From the NCBI GenBank assembly GCA_000969725.1, contig JXSR01S002907.1: DNA of 45,312 bases. One strand, given 5' to 3'. Of this stretch, positions 42,201 to 45,312 are shown one piece after another; position 1 is the first letter of the stretch; every line of letters begins with the position of its first letter. Under the pieces are notes generated by a model. That model had not been told where the DNA came from. It searched no databases and saw nothing but the letters and a program-made list of their open reading frames with translations. The DNA is from Ophiothrix spiculata (lineage: Eukaryota > Echinodermata > Ophiuroidea > Amphilepidida > Ophiotrichidae). A program made the position numbers and the translations under genes.

Positions 42201-43507
42201 CGCGATCAGGACGTAATAGTCCGTGTACTGATCTTTTGGACATGCTGAATCAGGGAACAAGCAATCTTAGCGTCAATTCACCAGAAGTAAGACATAGAAA
42301 TCCATTTGTCGAAGCTTGTGAAAGACTACACGCAGAATCGTTACTTCGGAAAGACGAAGTAACCATTTCGAAAGTCGAAGTAGAAGAGATCAGAAGCAAT
42401 GTCGAAGAAGAAAAGTTACAAACTCAATCTCAGGAACAACACAAAACAAAATCTGACTCTAAATTAAAAGGACAAAAAGACATTAAGAAAGATCCAATAT
42501 TAGGTATTATGTCTCGAAGAATATCACGAGAAAAAAGTCCTGCTGCATCGCCGACTCGTAGACGGAAACCGTTACAAACCAAATTGCGGGCCAATTTGGC
42601 TGCAGAAACCGAAAGAAAATCAAAACAAATTCCGTCTCCAAGCGATACCTCAGTTGGTTTTCAGTTTGGTAGGACAAGGATAGAAGCTTCGGACAATGTT
42701 CCAGACCTACCGCCAAAAACTGCCAAATCCTCATTGATAAAAAGAGCAAAAGACTTGCCAAAACTGTGCGTCTTGTCTAAATCATCATCAACTAAAGACG
42801 AAAGCAGCGCATTAAGCGCTGGAACTGGTCACGACACAGGTCCACTGTTCTCACGGCAACTCAGCGCGCAATCATACGCAAGTGACAGCAGTGGAATTTC
42901 ACCTTCGTGTGAGAGCGAGACAAGTTCTCTTTTGGAAAGAAACAGTTCTTGTAGTTCGGGAATTTCTCCCGATTTCCCATGCTCGCAGGTATCCATTGAA
43001 AGTGGTGGAAATTTCTTTTTTGAACAAACCACCCCAGAACCAGAAAGTGCACAAGTTATGCCCGGTGGGTACAATCCATTTCAATTTATCAGTAGTTCAG
43101 TGGATGAGAACACTCCAGTCAAAGTAACATATGAAAAGTTAAAGGACCCTGACGATTCCTCGTCCACTTGCAGCTCCCGAAAGAGCTCGGGAACACCAGG
43201 ACTTAGTAGCGACAGACACAGTGGTCTGTCGTCGAAACGTTGTTATGGATCGACGGACACGAGTGAGAGTGATCTGAGCGAATCATCACGGTGCAATAGA
43301 AAACCCTCCATGTTCATATCAGGACGAAGCCAATCCTGCGAGGAGATCAGTTCCTGCGCAAGAGAGGCTGTTTCTGAAATAGTTGTGAGCTCGCGGAGGG
43401 AATATAGTTTATCGAGTTTAGACAGAGATGATGATGAGTATGATACAAGATCACTTAGTAGTCAACGGTCTTTGAGCAGCAGTTGCGAAATGATCGAAGT
43501 TTCATGA
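13..43507 (+). CDS. DUSP8/DUSP16-like MAP-kinase phosphatase (whole gene, five coding exons, spliced)
   Basis: Dual-specificity phosphatase that dephosphorylates the Thr and Tyr of the MAPK activation loop; the DUSP8/16 branch acts mainly on JNK and p38. Joining 13-231, 37832-38006, 39657-39989, 40800-40923 and 41686-43507 gives 2673 nt (890 residues plus stop) with intron phases 0, 1, 1 and 2 that all fit. Visible parts: rhodanese-like domain about residues 20-145 with basic docking cluster K66-R67-R68-L69; DSP domain about 163-310 beginning GPTRIL (170-175), general-acid candidate D225, catalytic H255-C256 to R262-S263, AYIM motif, and [10 protein letters not shown] near its end; Ser/Pro-rich tail 315-890. 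Closest by recollection is vertebrate DUSP8 ([16 protein letters not shown] and [11 protein letters not shown] are shared or nearly so); DUSP16, nematode VHP-1 and other orthologues of this branch are alternatives. The tail is as long as in DUSP8/16, unlike the short DUSP1/4/6. Exon structure was read by eye; no transcript evidence. Confidence 0.95.
232..5771. other. Intron 1, first segment: no gene seen
   Basis: AT-rich intronic sequence with no recognisable gene. One locally GC-richer patch at about 2720-2950 includes a small palindrome (2925-2946, arms ACGTTGC/GCAACGT). A 98-codon minus-strand open frame (3426-3722) has no recognisable domain. AGGCCT, often as TAGGCCTA, occurs at 3022, 5342 and 5734. 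Confidence 0.6.
5772..5923. repeat. 78-bp tandem duplication
   Basis: Two adjacent copies with a 78-bp period (5772 and 5850). Both begin ACAATTTGCTGGTAGATAAT and contain GAGTCATTCCTAACCATTGA. The second copy has lost a few bases around the CTCATTAG segment. It lies inside intron 1 and has no coding potential. Confidence 0.88.
7148..7181. repeat. Perfect 14-bp inverted repeat (hairpin/palindrome)
   Basis: The arm ATGTTCGTGAACAC (7148-7161) is followed by the 6-nt spacer ATTTAA and the exact reverse complement GTGTTCACGAACAT (7168-7181). In AT-rich intron this could be a cruciform or a dimeric binding site. There is no T-run or promoter next to it that would suggest a small RNA gene. Confidence 0.85.
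8836..8877. repeat. Interrupted palindrome with heat-shock-element-like centre
   Basis: Outer arms TCACACCA (8836-8843) and TGGTGTGA (8870-8877) flank a near-palindromic core, CCCTAGAATATTCTGGG. The core contains GAA-TA-TTC, the tail-to-tail arrangement of heat-shock-factor half-sites. The symmetry is directly visible; a regulatory role is only a possibility. Confidence 0.6.
10940..11214. repeat. Two 136-bp tandem units plus a degenerate third
   Basis: CATTTGTCCAAAATGTCATG occurs at 10953 and again at 11089 (period 136), each followed by GGTCACTTCCATGGAATTGC and later ATCTTTACGAGTGATTTGTT. A weaker third match begins near 11240 (CATTTGACCAATATGGTCATG-like). The similar open frames across the two units reflect the duplication, not a coding gene. 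Confidence 0.85.
11215..12570. other. Intron 1, third segment: nothing recognised
   Basis: AT-rich intronic sequence up to the first assembly gap. I see no gene, RNA or clear repeat apart from the degenerate third unit of the preceding tandem repeat at about 11240-11270. Confidence 0.5.
12571..13456. other. Assembly gap (886 N)
   Basis: An uninterrupted run of N inside intron 1. Open frames that cross it are artefacts of translating N. Confidence 0.99.
13457..15195. other. Intron 1, fourth segment: no gene; degenerate GATAACACAAA repeats at its end
   Basis: No coding exon recognised. From about 15030 to 15170 the motif GATAACACAAA and variants recur at least four times, which produces the repetitive LCYQGI-type peptides in the minus-strand open frame at 14942-15247. 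This looks like decayed subterminal sequence of the same element family as the copy at 15196-15367. Confidence 0.55.
15196..15367. mobile_element. Short pogo/Tigger-like non-autonomous element (MITE) with TA flanks
   Basis: The left end reads CAGTGGACCTACACC followed by TCATTAACACAAA. The reverse complement of the right end reads CATTGGAACCCCGATAACACA. These are imperfect terminal inverted repeats. Both ends are bounded by TA (15194-15195 and 15368-15369), the target duplicated by Tc1/mariner/pogo transposases. The ~172-bp interior encodes nothing. The CAGT(G/A)GAACC-type terminus recalls pogo/Tigger MITEs; the superfamily call is from memory and moderate. Confidence 0.6.
15368..16307. other. 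Intron 1, fifth segment: nothing recognised
   Basis: Intronic sequence between two repeat elements. The open frames of about 90-104 codons here (15550-15831 minus, 15779-16170 plus) overlap on both strands and match no family I know. Confidence 0.5.
16308..16540. repeat. Foldback repeat: two 77-bp direct units followed by an inverted copy
   Basis: Units at 16308-16384 and 16385-16461 are nearly identical (only GG versus TT in TATGGTGGATTC/TATGGTTTATTC was noticed). Then 16478-16540 is close to the reverse complement of the second unit, separated by a loop of about 27 nt. Each copy contains the internal palindrome GCATCGATCGATGC. The near-identity of the direct copies implies recent amplification, or an assembly artefact. 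It has no coding potential and can form a long hairpin. Confidence 0.9.
16541..16705. other. Spacer between two inverted-repeat elements
   Basis: Begins with a C-rich run (CCCCACCCCCACCCACCCC, from about 16549). No gene is seen. Confidence 0.5.
16706..16927. mobile_element. MITE-like element with ~78-bp imperfect terminal inverted repeats
   Basis: The left arm 16706-16784 begins ACAAGAGAAGATATTGTGTG and continues through ATCCCATCATGCATTGCTTC to TCATGTGAGTAGTT. The right arm 16849-16927 is its imperfect reverse complement, ending GATATCTTCTCTTGT. About 64 nt lie between the arms. No target-site duplication is clear and no transposase is present. The superfamily is not assignable by eye. Confidence 0.75.
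16928..24385. other. Intron 1, sixth segment (7.5 kb): no gene recognised
   Basis: A long AT-rich stretch without recognisable exons or RNA genes. Minor items are an imperfect hairpin near 18111-18155, a GAT-rich microsatellite near 19207-19240, a GAGC/GAGT-rich stretch near 19900-19922, and a C-run near 23752-23766. Short open frames occur on both strands without recognisable domains. Confidence 0.5.
24386..24600. repeat. Imperfect direct repeat, period about 139 bp
   Basis: ATCATGTT...GAATCTTAGAATTCAA...CATGTGCTTGTTAC appears from 24392 and again from 24531. The homologous part is about 70 bp per copy, separated by unrelated sequence. It lies immediately upstream of the putative internal promoter. 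The + strand open frame across it (24395-24607) is a by-product of the repeat. Confidence 0.75.
24633..24720 (+). promoter_or_regulatory. Putative internal promoter: consensus CRE plus TATA box
   Basis: A perfect palindromic CRE, TGACGTCA, lies at 24633-24640. A strong TATA box, GGCTATAAAAGG (TATAAAA at 24683-24689), follows 50 bp downstream. A C-A initiator-like dinucleotide at 24711-24712 sits 29 bp after the first T, the normal TATA-to-start spacing. The surroundings are locally GC-richer. Downstream are two TTACGTCA half-CRE sites (24769-24776 and 24926-24933) and two GTCAGCTG E-boxes 15 bp apart (CAGCTG at 24795 and 24810). The arrangement resembles cAMP- or stress-inducible promoters, which MAP-kinase phosphatase genes often have. 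Orientation would transcribe towards exon 2. There is no transcript evidence; chance co-occurrence in 37 kb remains possible. Confidence 0.5.
24721..25409 (+). other. Region downstream of the putative promoter; possible untranslated alternative first exon
   Basis: There is no convincing open frame. It contains a (GT)n tract near 24815-24827. A donor-like TAG|GTATGT at 25224-25232 has the same GTATGT as exon 1 and could end an alternative 5' exon starting near 24712. This is inference only. Confidence 0.25.
25410..25612 (-). mobile_element. tRNA-derived SINE (minus strand)
   Basis: Read on the minus strand, a tRNA-like head starts near 25612 with a box-A-like TCACTAACATGGAAGG, then TGGACTCATACAT, then a box-B-like GAGTTCGAGCCC (complement of 25541-25552). 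It is followed by a body with CCTTAGCAAGAAACTTTAC and CTAATTG, and GGGAGTTAAATGCTGCC near the end. The head-plus-body arrangement, with a CCTTGGGCAAGGCACTTTA-like core, is one I recall from many marine-animal SINEs. Boundaries are approximate and no flanking duplication was found. The box positions exclude an intact functional tRNA gene. Confidence 0.7.
25910..26285. repeat. Diverged direct repeat, period about 209 bp
   Basis: GTTGCATAACACATGGTT occurs at 25960 and again at 26169. Upstream similarity (GAAGTTCCTGG versus GAACTTCCCAG) and downstream similarity (TTGAAC, GGTAATTGTA versus TGTAATTGTA) extend the match. On the minus strand the shared core contains GGTTCAACTCC, loosely like a pol III box B, so an old SINE pair is possible. 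Confidence 0.5.
26286..27562. other. Intron 1, segment before second gap: nothing recognised
   Basis: Very AT-rich sequence with several TTAATTAAT-like stretches and no gene. Confidence 0.5.
27563..28277. other. Assembly gap (715 N)
   Basis: A continuous run of N in intron 1. The long open frames across it are artefacts. Confidence 0.99.
28278..30120. other. Intron 1, segment after second gap: nothing recognised
   Basis: AT-rich. The minus-strand 103-codon open frame at 29109-29420 is Lys/Ile/Asn-rich, as expected by chance in such DNA. An AP-1-like TGACTCA lies near 28627. There is no gene. Confidence 0.5.
30121..30345. mobile_element. MITE with ~40-bp terminal inverted repeats
   Basis: The left end GGGGCGCACCATTAGATTTC continues through CAAGGGGGGAGCAGGAAGTT (30121-30160). 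The right end 30306-30345 is its near-perfect reverse complement, finishing ATCTAATGGTGTGCCCC. The interior is rich in T-runs and has no coding capacity. The flanks TAA and TAC could be an imperfect 3-bp duplication of the PIF/Harbinger type, but that is weak. Confidence 0.85.
30346..32479. other. Intron 1, segment between MITEs: nothing recognised
   Basis: No gene. It contains scattered TGTCA-rich short motifs at 30640-30850 and ordinary AT-rich sequence. Confidence 0.5.
32480..33150. repeat. Three-copy tandem repeat (~130-bp unit), first copy split by a MITE
   Basis: The unit core GGCACTTTT..AGAGAGCAATAACCC..ATTTTCATCATTA recurs. AGAGCAA lies at 32493, 32946 and 33080. The last two are 134 bp apart. 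The first two are 453 bp apart, which falls to 125 once the 325-bp insertion and its 3-bp duplication are removed. Copies share ..CTTTGATTTCA.. and ..AAACCATCC.. segments. The array is therefore older than the insertion at 32538. Confidence 0.75.
32538..32862. mobile_element. PIF/Harbinger-like MITE flanked by TTA
   Basis: The element begins GGCCAAAAAAACCAAATTG and ends AAGAATTTTTTTTTTTTGGCC. The next inner segments TTGCCCTAC and GAGGGCAACC continue the inverted repeat. TTA lies on both sides (32535-32537 and 32863-32865), matching the 3-bp TWA target duplication and GG-starting termini of PIF/Harbinger elements. GACCGACCGACCC-type segments occur inside. No transposase is present (about 325 bp). 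Confidence 0.75.
33151..37831. other. Intron 1, last segment: no gene recognised
   Basis: No convincing exon before the exon 2 acceptor. Visible items are C-runs at about 33714-33725 and 34942-34955, a GC-richer block at about 34450-34590, a short CAGACC-type tandem tract at 35357-35380, and a second TATAAAAG at 36003 without the supporting elements seen at 24683. Open frames on both strands at 36372-36726 match nothing I know. Confidence 0.5.
37832..38006 (+). CDS. DUSP exon 2: second half of rhodanese-like domain
   Basis: Encodes residues 74-131 plus the first base of codon 132. The acceptor CTTTTCTGCAG precedes CTTACAGTAAAG and the donor is [21 protein letters not shown] (94-104) matches the VVVYDQ(S/C)(S/T)QD strand of DUSP8/16, and [21 protein letters not shown] (112-132) matches the helix plus the LLAGG turn. 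The CDC25-like fold here has no catalytic role in MAP-kinase phosphatases; it positions the MAPK. Confidence 0.93.
38252..38668. repeat. Degenerate ~80-bp minisatellite, about five copies
   Basis: The block TGCC(T)AAAGTCAAGGGCTAA, then TTTTCAAACT, TTTTTGCCAC, then TTTCACCAA..TATT..ACTCATC recurs. TGCCA(A/C) anchors lie at 38252, 38351, 38430, 38514 and 38591 (spacings 99, 79, 84 and 77). Copies are clearly related but diverged. It sits in intron 2 and has no coding role. Confidence 0.8.
38783..38856. repeat. 37-bp tandem duplication
   Basis: AATCCACGTTGAACATTAAC and then CTAGCTTAGTCAGGATT (38783-38819) is followed at once by the same unit with one C to T change (38820-38856). Weaker relatives (GGATTAATCAGGATT, AGCATTGATGGA) flank it at 38727-38765 and 38870-38880. 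Confidence 0.9.
39657..39989 (+). CDS. DUSP exon 3: end of rhodanese-like domain and first half of phosphatase domain
   Basis: Codes for the rest of codon 132 to residue 242 plus one base. It starts [15 protein letters not shown] (132-146), the typical end of the rhodanese-like domain, then the linker SQPCLPV (160-166). The DSP domain opens [17 protein letters not shown] (170-186) and continues through YVLNIS (199-204). D225 in [13 protein letters not shown] (222-234) aligns with the general-acid aspartate of MAP-kinase phosphatases. The donor is ATTG|GTAAGC. The first ATG in this exon (39725, M155) is in frame and would be the first start available to any transcript lacking exon 1. Confidence 0.95.
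39990..40799 (+). other. Intron 3 (phase 1)
   Basis: Donor GTAAGC; acceptor CTTTGTTACAG. It contains one MITE-like element just after exon 3 and no other recognisable feature. Confidence 0.92.
40033..40187. mobile_element. Small inverted-repeat element with TTAA/TTTAAA flanks
   Basis: Left end AGGAACATGGTCCAATTA; the right end AATTGGACCATGCTCCT is its near-exact reverse complement. TTAA (or TTTAAA) abuts both ends, at 40029-40032 and 40188-40191. At about 155 bp it encodes nothing. The TTAA flank recalls piggyBac, but the termini do not start with the CCC typical of that family, so it is left unclassified. It lies 43 bp inside the exon 3 donor. Confidence 0.65.
40800..40923 (+). CDS. DUSP exon 4: catalytic P-loop exon
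   Basis: Completes D243 and encodes residues 244-283 plus two bases. [20 protein letters not shown] (252-271) contains the nucleophile C256 and R262 of the HC-x5-R-S phosphate-binding loop, followed by the AYIM motif diagnostic of MAP-kinase phosphatases. All catalytic residues are intact, so the enzyme is predicted active. The donor is AA|GTAAGT. The 3' end of this exon is duplicated in decayed form in the following intron. Confidence 0.96.
40924..41685 (+). other. Intron 4 (phase 2)
   Basis: Donor GTAAGT; a long T-rich tract and AAATTCTACAG precede exon 5. It contains a pseudo-exon fragment (41029-41105) and a hairpin with arms AAAGCACCCA (40948-40957) and TGGGTGCTTT (40990-40999). Confidence 0.93.
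41029..41105 (+). pseudogene. Decayed partial duplicate of the exon 4 / intron 4 boundary
   Basis: ACACATGAACCTCTTTGCTG at 41029 repeats ACACATGAACCTCTCTGCCG of exon 4 (40891), offset 138 bp. The similarity runs through the exon end (GATGCCTACAA versus AATGCCTACGT) and into the intron (TAGAAAAAGCACCCAATT versus TAGAAAACACTCAATTTT). In the exon frame it would read [11 protein letters not shown] then a stop, and the GTAAGT donor has become GTGTAA. It lacks the catalytic loop. It is a dead duplicate, not an alternative exon. Confidence 0.8.
41686..43507 (+). CDS. DUSP exon 5: end of phosphatase domain and long Ser/Pro-rich C-terminal tail
   Basis: Completes K284 and encodes residues 285-890 and the TGA stop. 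[20 protein letters not shown] (285-304) closes the DSP domain. The tail has a Pro-rich PPPIPRK (359-365), LFKRSI (393-398), a possible bipartite basic nuclear-localisation stretch around 560-578 (SRR..SPTRRRK), GFQFG (608-612), and a Ser-rich region 674-890 ending MIEVS. Many SP/TP sites (for example in NSP, ISP, NTP and TTP contexts) could be MAPK targets. By recollection vertebrate DUSP8 also has LKRSFS, LNFG-like and terminal IEVS segments, so short motifs persist in an otherwise fast-evolving tail. Confidence 0.95.
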
Positions 43508-45312
43508 TTTTTTTTTTTTGTGATGACATTTGTTGGTTCAGTTTGTGCGTGGGTTGCTCAACCCCCAATGCTTGCTTGTATGACTCATCACCAGTTTAAA
43601 TGAAGCATAAATCATTGATCAATTTTTTTGCTGTAACACGTGTCTGACATTTTCGTGCCAAGTTGTAACATAAATGTCAATTCAACGGTTGAACAACACA
43701 TGAACAAACTGATCCTAAACATTAACTAAGATTATAGGATATGATTGAGATGCTGACTGGCAGGAAAAAGATTTGTAATTTATTGGAAAAATCGTTCCTG
43801 AATGTATTTTTTGTTGTTGTAGTGAATGAGGGATACCAAAAGTAACGTTAAGACACAACTCGATGTAGTATGAATTTGGATATATTTTGTTATTGATGTA
43901 GACGAAAGTAGCCGGGATGGTGGTCATATTGGGCCGACCAGCACTGACTGACATGGTTATGACTGTCATTAAGTGACCAATTAGAAAGAGAGTGGTCAGT
44001 GACATGAACTGAATTTTATCAGGGTTGCCATGGAAACTAGAAAATATGTAATAAAAGGACAATTTCCAATGGTTTATGACAATATGTGATTTTGACAACA
44101 TTTTGATAAATAATTAAAAAGAAAGTATTATTTAAACTGACTGATTGAGTTGAGGAAAGTAGACAATGTTTCAATAAACAAAATTAGCTCAGGAAATTGA
44201 GTCCTGAACAATAGGAAAATAATCTTTGTCGTTACGAAAAATACAAAAGGAGTTCACTGTTCAGAACTTTTAACAAGGCAAACGATCAAACTGTATAGGT
44301 TGTATTGAATTGTCCTAAATGATGTAAGCAGGTTGTTAGGCCATTTACATTTTTCGCAAATCAAAATTCAGATAATGAAAAATAAGTTCCAATATTTAGT
44401 TTCAATTTTTCCATACCTCACTTTGTATTTTTGATAGAAAATAGTCAATATATATCTATTAAATCAGGACGTTTTAATTAGTAACACATTCGTACCGATG
44501 CTTTGTGCTTATGCACTCTATCAACCAACCCTTCCGATGTAGGCCGTTCTAAAAAGTCTACCTCCACTCGCTGAGAATAGGAAAGATTGATTATTTTTTG
44601 TAGTATGGGGGATTTTAATATCAACTTAGGGGATGTTTGTAAGTCGTGAATGGATTTTCTTTGTCATGAATTGGAATGGACATATTTATGTATAGTATAA
44701 ATATATATGGCTTTTTCGTAAGTGTCTTGGCATTTGTGTCATTATTGAAATGAAGGTGTTATACAGTAAAGAAGTGCAGTTTTTGGGGTGGGTTTGTGTG
44801 ATAAAATACTGGCAAATTGATGTTTGAAGTTTGACAAGTTTAGTTGTATATTTTCTACGATATGGGCTGGATTTTTGCATAATGCAAACCCATTTTTGTC
44901 TGTTTTGTTAGACACTTAAAAAAATATGAAGACAGTATTATCAATAGTGTTGATTTTTAAAACACTGAAAAAAAAACATAAAAATCGCAAACATAGTTTT
45001 GTGAAGAATATTATTTTTTACAACAAAATGCCAGTATTTTATTACGATATATTGTGGACAATTTTTTATACTCCTCTTCGATTTCTCAGTGTGCCCTAAA
45101 TGTATTGTTAGGCAGGCTAAACTATATGACGGTGATTTTCAATGTGAGCACCCCTGTTCGATTCCCTATTCATCTCAGGTTATTTAAGCTGTATCGTTCC
45201 TGAGTGCCTTCTATTATAAGTATCATAAATCTTAGAGGGGGTAACAGGGAGTGTATGTGGTAGTAGAATCTTAGTAGAATTTTGTATTTTTCTACAAACA
45301 ATTGGAAAAAAA
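43508..45312 (+). other. 3' UTR and downstream flank
   Basis: AT-rich sequence without a recognisable gene. Candidate poly(A) signals are AATAAA at 44050-44055 and 44173-44178 and ATTAAA at 44113-44118 and 44458-44463. None can be chosen without transcript data, so the mRNA end is unknown. A minus-strand open frame of 128 codons (43715-44101) has one hydrophobic stretch but no recognisable motif. Confidence 0.55.

Noticed and set aside
42507-43127. Several overlapping open frames on both strands within exon 5
   Set aside because: They are shadows of the phosphatase tail coding sequence.
43715-44101. 128-codon minus-strand open frame downstream of the phosphatase gene
   Set aside because: It has one hydrophobic stretch but no recognisable domain, no conserved motif and AT-driven composition, and it lies antisense to the likely 3' UTR. 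Chance is the simpler explanation; transcript data could overturn this.
1-45312. CRISPR arrays, bacterial operons, riboswitches, or viral genes
   Set aside because: The window is spliced animal DNA. Direct repeats are tandem duplications without spacers of constant length, and no viral or prokaryotic protein was recognised.

Overview
The window is animal genomic DNA: an AT-rich, intron-heavy stretch with two runs of N (12571-13456 and 27563-28277). It holds one recognisable protein-coding gene, on the + strand, spanning nearly the whole window. The gene is a MAP-kinase phosphatase of the DUSP8/DUSP16 (JNK/p38) type. Five coding exons (13-231, 37832-38006, 39657-39989, 40800-40923, 41686-43507) join in frame at GT..AG sites to give a predicted 890-residue protein. 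In order it has an N-terminal rhodanese-like domain with the basic kinase-docking motif, the dual-specificity phosphatase domain with the HC-x5-R signature, and a long Ser/Pro-rich tail. The DUSP8-like sequence, the 37.6-kb first intron, the low GC, short inverted-repeat elements, a tRNA-type SINE and the frequency of AGGCCT together suggest a marine invertebrate deuterostome, perhaps an echinoderm. That assignment is inference, not proof.

Layout. Positions 1-231 carry the start codon and exon 1, which stops right after the docking motif. Positions 232-37831 are intron 1. I find no convincing second gene there, but it holds tandem duplications (5772-5923, 10940-11214, 24386-24600, 25910-26285), foldback or MITE-like elements (15196-15367, 16308-16540, 16706-16927, 30121-30345, 32538-32862), a minus-strand tRNA-derived SINE (25410-25612), and a compact block with a consensus CRE plus TATA box (24633-24720) that looks like an internal promoter. 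Intron 2 (38007-39656) contains a degenerate ~80-bp minisatellite and a 37-bp tandem duplication. Intron 3 (39990-40799) holds a small inverted-repeat element with a TTAA-like flank. Intron 4 (40924-41685) contains a decayed duplicate of the 3' end of exon 4. Positions 43508-45312 are 3' UTR and downstream flank with candidate poly(A) signals.

How the parts fit: the only pathway represented is MAPK inactivation. Exon 1 carries the substrate-docking surface, exons 3-5 carry catalysis, and exon 5 carries the regulatory tail. Because the putative internal promoter lies between exon 1 and exon 2, a transcript from it would lack the docking motif. This is the most testable functional idea in the window. 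I see no bacterial-type operon, CRISPR array or viral gene.
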